DNA of 12,981 nt, taken from contig DBVZ01000071.1 in NCBI GenBank assembly GCA_002308255.1, positions 7,984 through 20,964 on the forward strand. The letters run 5' to 3'. Shown here piece after piece: positions 1 to 6,101 of this stretch (positions are counted from its first letter, which is position 1; every line of letters starts with the position of its first letter). The notes beneath the pieces were generated by a model. That model was not told the DNA's origin and searched no databases. It worked only from the letters and a program-made list of their open reading frames with translations. This DNA comes from Lachnospiraceae bacterium UBA1251. Lineage in GTDB: Bacteria; Bacillota; Clostridia; Lachnospirales; Lachnospiraceae. The position numbers were made by a program, and so were the translations under genes.

Positions 1-1
1 G

Positions 2-541
2 CCCTGGTTCGGACAGATGAGCATTCCGAGGGAACTGCATGTCCGGAACGGGATCCTGTATCAGACGCCGGTGAAAGAACTGGAAAGGCTCCGCGGCGCG
101 GAGACCGTACATGAAAATATCCTGATCGAGGACCGGGGAATCACGCTTCCGGGTATTTTCGGCCGCACGGTCGACATGGAACTGGAAGTGGAAGCGGCGG
201 ATCCGGAGCGGCTGTATCAGAAATTTGCCGTCCGTTTTGCCGAAAATGAGGAGTATCACACGGGCGTCAGTTTCCGGCCGCATGAGAGCTCTCTGAAGAT
301 CGACCGGAAATTCTCGGGATCGAGAAGGGCGATCATTCATCAGCGGCGCGCCGAAGTGCGGCATGACCGCGGCAGGCTTAAACTGCGTCTCCTGATTGAC
401 CGGTTTAGTGTGGAGGTCTTTGTCAATGACGGCGAGAAGGTCCTGACGGCTACCATGTATACGGATCTTGGGGCGGACGGCATCTCTTTTCACGCGGACG
501 GAAGCGTCAGGATCCGTGTCAGGCACTTTCATCTTCGATGA
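2..541 (+). CDS. Glycoside hydrolase family 32 (sucrose-6-phosphate hydrolase / fructanase type), C-terminal part, 5' truncated
   Basis: The frame is open from base 2 and the gene begins before the window; 179 residues are visible. The first residues, PWFGQMSIPREL, match the end of the GH32 five-bladed propeller (family form W-x-GQM-x-x-PREL). They are followed by NGILYQTPVKELERLR, which leads into the C-terminal beta-sandwich. Near the end, LLIDRFSVEVFVNDGEKVLT matches the sandwich signature D-x-S-x-VEVFVNDGE of sucrose-6-phosphate hydrolases and levanases. Family members hydrolyse beta-fructofuranosides such as sucrose, sucrose-6-phosphate or fructans. The catalytic Asp and Glu lie in the missing part, so substrate and signal peptide cannot be judged. 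The stop codon overlaps the ATG of the next open frame (ATGA), so the two are probably co-transcribed. GH32 membership is secure; the exact enzyme is not. Confidence 0.9.
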   Translation, partial: PWFGQMSIPRELHVRNGILYQTPVKELERLRGAETVHENILIEDRGITLPGIFGRTVDMELEVEAADPERLYQKFAVRFAENEEYHTGVSFRPHESSLKIDRKFSGSRRAIIHQRRAEVRHDRGRLKLRLLIDRFSVEVFVNDGEKVLTATMYTDLGADGISFHADGSVRIRVRHFHLR

Positions 542-603
542 CAGCTGCAGCGGATGTGCCGGAAGGAAAGAAAGAAGATCGGGGAAAGACAGTCGGACAG
601 GCA

Positions 604-1554
604 ATGGAACATAAGAAAAAGATCGAAAATGTTTATATTATAGGTATGGGCGCGCTCGGAATGCTGTTCGGGGGTCTTATTGAGGACCGGATCGGCTCCG
701 GGCACGCTGCCTTTCTCATGGATGACGAAAGGTATGAAAGGAACTGCGGGACGGTTCCCACTGTTAACGGAGTCCCGCGGCCGTTCCGGATGGTCCGCGC
801 ATCGGAAGCGGAGCCCGCGGATCTGATCATGATCGCCGCGAAGGCGACCGGGCTTGCGGACGCGCTGGTATCCATGGAACGCGCGGTGGGGGAAGAGACG
901 ATCATTATTTCAATCCTCAACGGCATCACGAGTGAAGAGATCGTCTCGGAACGGTACGGAGAAGAAAAAGTGATCCACACCGTCGCGCAGGGAATGGACG
1001 CGGTCTGTTTTGACAATGCGCTGACCTATGTGAGGCCCGGCAGGCTGTGTGTGGGGATTCCACCGGAAAAAGCCGCAAGAATAAACGGCATGAGGGAAAA
1101 ACTGGACTCTCTGACGGAGTTCTTCGACCGGACGGGCATTCCTTATCAGGTGGAAGACGATATCATCCGCCGGCAGTGGAGCAAATTCATGCTGAACTGC
1201 GGGTGCAACCAGGTATGCATGGTCTGGGACACCGGGTACGGCGGAATGATGGAACCGGCCAGCGAAGCATTTATGGCCATGACGGCTGCGATGAGAGAGG
1301 TGGTCGTTCTAGCACGGCTGGAAGGTGTCGATCTCGGGGAAGAGGATGTCGCCGAGTATCTGGCTCTCATGAGGACGCTGCAGCCGGATGCCATGCCCTC
1401 CATGGAACAGGACCGGATCCGGAAGAAGAAAACAGAGGTGGAGATCTTTGCGGGGACGGTTCGGAGGCTTGCCGCAAAACACGGGATCGAGGTGCCGGCG
1501 GCAGATTTCCTCTACCGAAGGATCCGCGAGATCGAGACTACTTACGAAAAATGA
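604..1554 (+). CDS. Ketopantoate reductase-like protein (ApbA/PanE family)
   Basis: A 316-residue NADPH-dependent 2-dehydropantoate 2-reductase-like protein. Numbered from the ATG at 604, the Rossmann motif GMGALG is at 14-19, a conserved Lys at 80 (IAAKAT), and LNG at 105-107. The catalytic helix QWSKFMLNCGCN has Lys194, Asn198 and Asn202. The C-terminal PSMEQD...TEVE has Glu278 at the place of the substrate-binding Glu. The family reduces ketopantoate to pantoate for pantothenate and CoA synthesis, but many homologues act on other 2-keto acids. No panB, panC or panD is visible nearby. The frame is open back to an ATG at 538 that overlaps the GH32 stop. That form adds 22 Lys/Glu-rich residues before the Rossmann strand, which the family normally lacks. 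I prefer 604, although neither start has a clear ribosome binding site, and translational coupling at 538 is possible. Confidence 0.8.
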   Translation: MEHKKKIENVYIIGMGALGMLFGGLIEDRIGSGHAAFLMDDERYERNCGTVPTVNGVPRPFRMVRASEAEPADLIMIAAKATGLADALVSMERAVGEETIIISILNGITSEEIVSERYGEEKVIHTVAQGMDAVCFDNALTYVRPGRLCVGIPPEKAARINGMREKLDSLTEFFDRTGIPYQVEDDIIRRQWSKFMLNCGCNQVCMVWDTGYGGMMEPASEAFMAMTAAMREVVVLARLEGVDLGEEDVAEYLALMRTLQPDAMPSMEQDRIRKKKTEVEIFAGTVRRLAAKHGIEVPAADFLYRRIREIETTYEK

Positions 1555-1561
1555 ATTCTGG

Positions 1562-1590
1562 TTGCACAAGGGATAAGAACAGCTTATAAT
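1562..1590 (+). promoter_or_regulatory. Sigma-A type promoter for the Na/Pi cotransporter
   Basis: TTGCAC at 1562-1567, a 17-base spacer, then a perfect TATAAT at 1585-1590. It sits in the AT-rich gap between the reductase stop (1554) and the transporter start (1666). This predicts a leader of about 70 bases. No terminator for the upstream genes is visible in the gap. Confidence 0.75.
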
Positions 1591-1665
1591 TATAAAAGAA
1601 TTTCTTATAGTTTGTTTGCCATTGGCATTATCAACAGACAGATTTTTCGTTAGAGGTTATGTGCT

Positions 1666-3507
1666 ATGGATACGTTTTACAGAATTGTCTCTATGCTGGG
1701 TGGTCTCGCGCTGTTCCTGTACGGCATGCGGATCATGGGGGACGGGCTGAAAAGCAGTTCCGGCGGCGCGTTGAAAGCAGTGCTTGCAAAAGTAACCGAC
1801 AAACCGGTAAAGGGTTTCCTTCTCGGGATGCTGGTGACCTGCATGATCCAGAGCTCCACGGCCACCATCGTCCTCACGGTAGGTCTTGTGGGTGCCGGAT
1901 TTCTGAATTTCCGCCAGTCGATCGGCATTGTCCTCGGGGCAAATGTCGGAACGGCGATCACGGCGCAGATCATCCGTCTTATGGACGTTCAGGCCGGCAG
2001 CGGCAGTGTTCTTTATTTCTTTAAATCGGACAACCTCGCTCCGATGGCCCTGATCCTCGGTATCGTGATGATCATGTTCATCCATACCAAATCGTCGGGG
2101 ACGGTAGGAACGATCAGTATGGGATTCGGTATTCTGTTCGTCGGACTTATGAACATGAGCAGTGCCGTCAGCACGATGGGAGATTCCCTGAGCGCGCTCC
2201 TCACCTCTTTTGAAGGCAACTATTTCCTCGGATTTCTGTCCGGCGTGCTTGTGACGGGAATTATTCAAAGTTCCTCCGCCGTCGTCGGTATCATCCAGTC
2301 CGTGGCGAGCTCCGTCGGCGTGCGGTTCTGTGCGATCTTTGCCGTCATCATCGGCGTCAACATCGGGGACTGCATGACAACATTTCTTGTCTGCCGGCTC
2401 GGAGCGAAAACGGATCAGATCCGGACCACTCTCATTCATATCATTTACAATGTGTGCGCAGCCGTATTGATCTTTGCGGTCGTCGGGATTACAAGGGCTT
2501 CAGGGCTTCTCGGCGATGAAATCTGGTTTGCCACGCTGCGCTCCGGCGGCGTAGCGAATGTGCACGGACTGTTCCGTCTTGTGCCTGCCGTAGTGCTTCT
2601 TCCGTTTTCCGGACTGTTCGCGAACCTCGCGGAGAAGATCGTGCCCGAGAAGGTTGAGGAAAACGAAGACTCTGTTTACGAACAGTATCTGCGCGAACTG
2701 GATGTGAGACTGATCCAGAACCCCACACTCGCCCTCAGCGAGAGTGAGGAACTGATCGGCCGCATGTCGGAGGTGGCGATCCACAACTATACAGCTGCTG
2801 TGCAGCAGATATTCACATTTGAAGAAGCCAGAGAAAAGAGGATCGAGGAAAGGGAGGACCTCCTTGACCGGATGGCGGACGCGTCCAATAAATATATTGT
2901 GGCGATTTCTCCTTACATTTCGCTGGAAAGAGACCAGCGGAACCAGAGTTTCCAGTATAAGGCGCTGACCTGTTTTGAGAGGATCGGAGACCTTGCGGTC
3001 AACATCCGGAACAATCTGAAAGCACTGCGGGATTCCGGATATTCCTTCTCGGATATGGCCCACGCGGAGCTCAAGGTGATCACCGGTGCGGTCGGGGATG
3101 TTCTTGCCCTCGCCTCGGATGCCTATGTGAGCAACAGCATTTCTCTTGCGAAAAAAGTGGAGCCGCTGGAAGAGGTCATCGATGAACTGATCGCGAAAAT
3201 GCGGGACAAGCACACGAAGAGAATGGTGAACGGGCAGTGCGAAGTCTTCAGCGGGATTGAATTCCAGAATATCCTTCTTAATCTGGAACGTGTTTCGGAT
3301 CAGTGTTCCGACCTCGCGGTCTACCTGCTCGGCCGAAGCGACGACCGTATCAACGGAAGGGAGCATCAGTACATCGATAATCTGCACCACTCCAACGATC
3401 CGGAATATCTCAGGGCTTTCGGGGAGAACTACGAGAAGTACTTTGACCGGCTTGACGAAGTGATCAAAGAGTATCAGGAAAAAGCAGCTTCGGGTAATAA
3501 TATCTAA
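1666..3507 (+). CDS. Na+/phosphate cotransporter family protein with C-terminal PhoU-like domain
   Basis: A 613-residue inner membrane protein. Two inverted Na_Pi_cotrans repeats are visible. The first has GLALFLYGMRIMGDGL (13-28), QSSTA at 62-66 and GANVGTAITA at 91-100. The second has QSSSA at 201-205 and GVNIGDCMTT at 230-239. The paired QSS motifs are the family hallmark and form the Na+ and phosphate site. Hydrophobic segments end near residue 325. A charged helical region (about 335-600) containing FERIGDLAVNIRNN and LERVSDQCSDLAV matches PhoU-like helical domains, which often end these transporters. The predicted job is sodium-driven uptake of phosphate or another small anion, with the tail in the cytoplasm possibly for regulation. 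AGAGG at 1652-1656 lies 9 bases before the ATG. The second repeat has Asp in place of the usual Thr in G-x-N-x-G-T, which may affect substrate choice. Family assignment is firm; substrate is inferred. Confidence 0.92.
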   Translation: MDTFYRIVSMLGGLALFLYGMRIMGDGLKSSSGGALKAVLAKVTDKPVKGFLLGMLVTCMIQSSTATIVLTVGLVGAGFLNFRQSIGIVLGANVGTAITAQIIRLMDVQAGSGSVLYFFKSDNLAPMALILGIVMIMFIHTKSSGTVGTISMGFGILFVGLMNMSSAVSTMGDSLSALLTSFEGNYFLGFLSGVLVTGIIQSSSAVVGIIQSVASSVGVRFCAIFAVIIGVNIGDCMTTFLVCRLGAKTDQIRTTLIHIIYNVCAAVLIFAVVGITRASGLLGDEIWFATLRSGGVANVHGLFRLVPAVVLLPFSGLFANLAEKIVPEKVEENEDSVYEQYLRELDVRLIQNPTLALSESEELIGRMSEVAIHNYTAAVQQIFTFEEAREKRIEEREDLLDRMADASNKYIVAISPYISLERDQRNQSFQYKALTCFERIGDLAVNIRNNLKALRDSGYSFSDMAHAELKVITGAVGDVLALASDAYVSNSISLAKKVEPLEEVIDELIAKMRDKHTKRMVNGQCEVFSGIEFQNILLNLERVSDQCSDLAVYLLGRSDDRINGREHQYIDNLHHSNDPEYLRAFGENYEKYFDRLDEVIKEYQEKAASGNNI

Positions 3508-3520
3508 AACGGCTGGCGTA

Positions 3521-3542
3521 CACACATATTGTGTGGTACAAT
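3521..3542 (+). promoter_or_regulatory. Extended -10 promoter with an overlapping perfect palindrome, upstream of the zinc-ribbon gene
   Basis: TG at 3534-3535 and TACAAT at 3537-3542 form an extended -10 element (TGnTACAAT). A -35 box is poor (TGGCGT at 3514-3519, 17-base spacing), as is common with extended -10 promoters. CACACATATTGTGTG at 3521-3535 is a perfect inverted repeat with 6-base arms and a 3-base centre. It lies in the spacer and touches the TG element, where a repressor could block RNA polymerase. No U-run follows, so it is unlikely to be a terminator. The regulator is unknown. Confidence 0.5.
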
Positions 3543-3614
3543 ATTTCCAAAGTTTTAAGACGAACAGGCCTTGAAACGAACCAGAGTGAAAACGATTGAA
3601 AGGGAGGCTATATT

Positions 3615-3824
3615 ATGGCAGTATTGAGCGGATGTCAGGAAGGCAAACAGACCCCGAAACTCACGGAACTGATCTGCCCGGAGTGCGGTGAGATCATCGA
3701 AGTATTCGTAAGACAGGGCGGCACGGGAGATGACGCAGGCCGCACAAGAGATGATGCGATCTGTGAAAAATGCGGATACAAGATTCCGGACGGATCCAAG
3801 ATCGGTGATTACGAGCTGGCATAA
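3615..3824 (+). CDS. Small zinc-ribbon protein of unknown function
   Basis: A 69-residue acidic protein with two Cys pairs: CPECG at 21-25 and CEKCG at 50-54, with a Gly/Asp-rich stretch (GGTGDDAGRTRDD) between them. This spacing is typical of a single zinc ribbon that binds one Zn2+ through four Cys. Cys7 is additional. No DNA-binding helix, membrane segment or catalytic motif is visible. The start is well supported by GGGAGG about 7 bases upstream of the ATG. The gene has its own candidate promoter and ends just before a strong hairpin, so it is probably a single-gene transcript. I do not recognise a function. Small zinc ribbons can act as adaptors, nucleic-acid-binding or zinc-storage proteins, but nothing here chooses among these. 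Confidence 0.8.
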   Translation: MAVLSGCQEGKQTPKLTELICPECGEIIEVFVRQGGTGDDAGRTRDDAICEKCGYKIPDGSKIGDYELA

Positions 3825-3856
3825 CGCCTTTGATAATCTTTATATTAAAACAAAAG

Positions 3857-3892
3857 AAGATCCCGGCATTTTCGGCCGGGATCTTATTATTC
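3857..3892. terminator. Bidirectional rho-independent terminator between the zinc-ribbon gene and xpt
   Basis: AAGATCCCGGC (3857-3867) pairs perfectly over 11 bases with GCCGGGATCTT (3875-3885) around a 7-base loop. Read on the minus strand the stem is followed by a T-rich stretch (CTTTTGTTTTAATA), which makes a strong terminator directly after the xpt stop. On the plus strand the tail ATTATT is weaker but can end the convergent zinc-ribbon transcript. Confidence 0.88.
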
Positions 3893-4462
3893 CTCCCTGA
3901 AAACGACGGTATTGTCTGTCATGGATTCGATAATGGCCAGGGAATGCAGGTTGACTCCTTTCTCCCGCAGCATTTTTCCGCCTTCCTGAAAACCCTTTTC
4001 AATAACGATTCCGACTCCCTCGAGCGATGCGCCTGCCTGGCCGATGATGTCGATGAGACCTTCCGCCGCGCAGCCGTTGGCGAGGAAATCATCCACGATC
4101 AGCACATGATCCTCCGGTCCGAGAAATCTTCTGGAAAGCACCACGTCGTAGATCTTGCCGTAGGTATAAGAGCGGACGATCGAGCGGTACAAAGAGCCGT
4201 CCAGGTTTTTGGTCTGTGCTTTTTTGGCGAACACCACGGGTACGCCGAAACTCTGTGCCGTCATGCACGCCACCGCGATCCCGGAAGACTCGATCGTCAG
4301 GATCTTCGTGATCGGGCGGCCGCTGAAAATCCGGTGGAATTCTTCGCCGATCTCCTGCAGAAATGCAACGTCGATCTGATGGTTGAGAAAGCTGTCTACC
4401 TTGAGGATATTGCCGGGACGGACCCTGCCTTCCCGGAGAATTCTTCCTTTTAAAGCGTCCAT
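3887..4462 (-). CDS. xpt: Xanthine phosphoribosyltransferase
   Basis: A 191-residue cytoplasmic enzyme that joins xanthine to PRPP to give XMP, part of purine base salvage. It closely follows the Bacillus Xpt pattern: start MDALKGRI, then LKVDSFLNHQID (near 21-32), TKILTIESSGIA (52-63), and the PRPP-binding signature VLIVDDFLANG (about 121-131), followed by GIVIEKGFQ. Length matches the family (about 190-195). The frame extends to a GTG at 4471. The ATG at 4462 is preferred because AAAGGAG lies exactly 8 bases upstream of it, overlaps the GTG, and gives the usual N-terminus. It is transcribed divergently from the nucleoside catabolic genes and should recover xanthine released by nucleoside cleavage. 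In many Bacillota xpt is preceded by a purine riboswitch. The 107-base gap here is too short to hold one together with both promoters. Confidence 0.95.
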   Translation of the reverse strand: MDALKGRILREGRVRPGNILKVDSFLNHQIDVAFLQEIGEEFHRIFSGRPITKILTIESSGIAVACMTAQSFGVPVVFAKKAQTKNLDGSLYRSIVRSYTYGKIYDVVLSRRFLGPEDHVLIVDDFLANGCAAEGLIDIIGQAGASLEGVGIVIEKGFQEGGKMLREKGVNLHSLAIIESMTDNTVVFREE

Positions 4463-4470
4463 TTTCCGCA

Positions 4471-4477
4471 CTCCTTT
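4471..4477 (-). promoter_or_regulatory. Ribosome binding site that fixes the xpt start
   Basis: On the minus strand AAAGGAG lies 8 bases before the ATG at 4462 and overlaps the alternative GTG at 4471. This excludes the longer form. Confidence 0.8.
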
Positions 4478-4510
4478 TTCTTTGTGGAAGGGTCTGCTTC
4501 TCTATACTTT

Positions 4511-4539
4511 ATTATTGCAAAATGATATAATAAATGCAA
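4511..4539 (-). promoter_or_regulatory. Candidate promoter for xpt
   Basis: On the minus strand TTGCAT (plus coordinates 4534-4539), a 17-base spacer and AATAAT (4511-4516) make a plausible sigma-A promoter. It overlaps the divergent aldolase promoter on the other strand, so the two may compete or share a regulator. Confidence 0.5.
4523..4531 (+). promoter_or_regulatory. Candidate extended -10 promoter for the aldolase operon
   Basis: TGATATAAT at 4523-4531 is a perfect TATAAT with an extended TG element. There is no good -35 (TATACT at 4503-4508, 17-base spacing). Arms ATTGCA (4514-4519) and TGCAAT (4535-4540) lie symmetrically around it and could be an operator. The predicted leader is about 30 bases. 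Confidence 0.6.
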
Positions 4540-4569
4540 TCCGCATAAGCCGAAAATGGAGGAGCGTGA

Positions 4570-5217
4570 ATGCGTTATCAGAGTGAAAAAGAGGAAATGA
4601 TCGCCCGTTTTCTGAGGCTGTATGAGAGCGGAATGATCAATATGTTTGAGGGAAATATTACCGTCAGGACACCGGACTGTGTTCTTGTTACGCCTTCTCA
4701 GAAGGAAAAGGACAAGATCACTCCGGAGATGATCATTGAGATGGATCTCGACGGAAATATCCTGAACGATCCGCCAGCAAAGCCGTCGTCGGAGTATAAG
4801 ATGCATCTGATGCTTTACCGTCTGCGTGAGGATGTGAACGCCATAGTGCATACCCACAGTGCTTATGCCACTTCCTATGCCGTGGCGCGGGAACCGGTCC
4901 GCGGCAATATGGCCGAGCTCTACATGTTCTTCGGAGGAGAGATCCCGGTCTGCTCCTACGGCACGCCGGGAACCGAGGCGATCTGCGCGGATTTTCCGAA
5001 ATACTTCGTCGAAGAGGACAAAGATGCCGTCCTTCTGGCAAATCACGGCATCGTGACAGCCGGAAAAACGCTTGCGGATGCATACAGCAAGGCGGAATCT
5101 GCCGAAAAACTTGCGATGATCGGCATTCAGGCGCGTCTCATCGGTGAAAAGGGCGCCCTCAGGGAGGAAGATAAAGAACCGCTGATGGCTTTATACAGGA
5201 ACCGCAAAAAGCGGTAA
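4570..5217 (+). CDS. Class II aldolase (fuculose-1-phosphate / 5-deoxyribulose-1-phosphate aldolase type)
   Basis: A 215-residue zinc-dependent aldolase of the AraD/FucA family, the usual length of FucA. Visible features are EGNIT at 27-31 (phosphate site, compare Gly-Asn in FucA), TPSQ at 41-44, KPSSE at 71-75 with the catalytic Glu75, and zinc ligands His94 and His96 (VHTHSAYAT) and His159 (ANHG). These enzymes cleave a 1-phosphoketose into dihydroxyacetone phosphate and an aldehyde. Next to an MtnA-type isomerase the likely substrate is 5-deoxyribulose-1-phosphate, 5-methylthioribulose-1-phosphate or ribulose-1-phosphate, rather than fuculose-1-phosphate. No fucose isomerase or kinase is present. 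GGAGGAG at 4558-4564 supports the start. The gene is first in a run with the phosphorylase (27-base gap) and the isomerase. MtnB, the dehydratase of aerobic methionine salvage, is a distant homologue and a less likely alternative. Fold certain, substrate inferred. Confidence 0.85.
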   Translation: MRYQSEKEEMIARFLRLYESGMINMFEGNITVRTPDCVLVTPSQKEKDKITPEMIIEMDLDGNILNDPPAKPSSEYKMHLMLYRLREDVNAIVHTHSAYATSYAVAREPVRGNMAELYMFFGGEIPVCSYGTPGTEAICADFPKYFVEEDKDAVLLANHGIVTAGKTLADAYSKAESAEKLAMIGIQARLIGEKGALREEDKEPLMALYRNRKKR

Positions 5218-5244
5218 GGACCGGAAAACGGGAAAGGAAAAAAC

Positions 5245-6036
5245 ATGGGCGAAGAATTCAAAAGACAGGAACAGAAAGCGTCCGAGATCGGGCATGTGGA
5301 AAAGAACCTGCCGGAAATATTTCCGAGGTACTGTCTGCTTCCCGGCGACCCGGACCGCGTTGACGTCATGTCGGCGCAGTGGGATCCGGGCGTGACAAGC
5401 TATGACCTTGCCCGGAGGGAGAGAGCGGCTGTCGGAACCTACAAGGGAAGTCCGATTGGAGCCTGCGACACCGGAATGGGAGGCGGGAGCGTCGAGATCT
5501 ATCTGACGGATCTGGTAGCCCGCGGGGCGGATACGTTTATCCGCGTCGGGACGACCGGCTCGATCCAGGAACATGTTAAAGTGGGCGATATCGTCATCAA
5601 TGACGCCTGCGTCCGGATGGACGGGACTTCGGACCTGTATGTGCTGAAAGGTTACCCCGCGGCTGCAAATTACCTTGTCACGGCAGCACTCGTGGAAGCC
5701 TGTGAAAAGCTCGGTTTCCGCTATCACGTAGGTACCGGCTGCACCTGTGCGTCTTTTTATACCGGTCAGTGCAGGACCACGATCGGCGGATACCGCCCGT
5801 CGGGCGCGGACCGGCTGTTTGATGACTTAAGACAGGCAAAAGTACTGAATTTTGAGATGGAAGGCGCCACGATCTTTACGCTGGCGAGAATCTTCGGCAA
5901 GCGCGCCGGAATGTGCGCTTCCGTCGTGGCACACCGTCTGACGGGAGAATGGCTGGAGGATCCGGAAGCGGAAGCCCGGGCGTGCCTGGTCGGCGCGGAG
6001 GCGCTCCACATCCTTGAAGAAAGGGAACGGGCCTGA
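5245..6036 (+). CDS. Uridine phosphorylase-like nucleoside phosphorylase (NP-I family)
   Basis: A 263-residue member of the PNP/UDP phosphorylase family, which splits nucleosides with phosphate into base and sugar-1-phosphate. Visible motifs are PGDPDRV at 33-39, GMGG at 78-81, RVGTTGSIQ at 100-108 (phosphate and ribose sites), FYTGQCR at 171-177, NFEMEG at 202-207 (Glu204, Met205, Glu206 for the ribose) and Arg231. Gln175 and Arg177 match Gln166 and Arg168 of E. coli uridine phosphorylase, which bind the pyrimidine. His17 sits near the place of its His8, which contacts the ribose 5'-OH from the neighbouring subunit. Uridine or a related nucleoside is thus the best guess. Its place between the aldolase and the isomerase suggests that its sugar-1-phosphate product feeds them, so a 5'-deoxynucleoside or methylthioadenosine substrate remains possible. 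AAAGGA lies about 8 bases before the ATG. Confidence 0.85.
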   Translation: MGEEFKRQEQKASEIGHVEKNLPEIFPRYCLLPGDPDRVDVMSAQWDPGVTSYDLARRERAAVGTYKGSPIGACDTGMGGGSVEIYLTDLVARGADTFIRVGTTGSIQEHVKVGDIVINDACVRMDGTSDLYVLKGYPAAANYLVTAALVEACEKLGFRYHVGTGCTCASFYTGQCRTTIGGYRPSGADRLFDDLRQAKVLNFEMEGATIFTLARIFGKRAGMCASVVAHRLTGEWLEDPEAEARACLVGAEALHILEERERA

Positions 6037-6101
6037 AGAGACAGCGGCAGGAAGAAAACCGGAACCCCGGGACAGGGGAGCCTGAGAAGGAGGCAAATGA
6101 C

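Noticed and set aside
1657..3525. Long minus-strand open frames (260 and 341 codons) opposite the Na/Pi cotransporter
   Set aside because: They mirror a well-supported membrane protein gene and show low-complexity His/Asp/Arg-rich translations without family motifs.
3587..3600. A cre-like sequence TGAAAACGATTGAA before the zinc-ribbon gene
   Set aside because: It misses a conserved C and abuts the ribosome binding site. A near match of this kind is expected by chance in AT-rich leaders.
3830..4453. A 207-codon plus-strand open frame opposite xpt
   Set aside because: xpt is unmistakable on the minus strand. The plus frame starts inside the terminator region and has no ribosome binding site.
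4469..4471. GTG start for xpt, three codons upstream
   Set aside because: It overlaps the ribosome binding site, which is correctly spaced for the ATG at 4462.
4463..4569. A purine riboswitch in front of xpt
   Set aside because: The gap is only 107 bases and is filled by promoters and ribosome binding sites. None of the conserved loop or junction sequences of the purine aptamer were seen.
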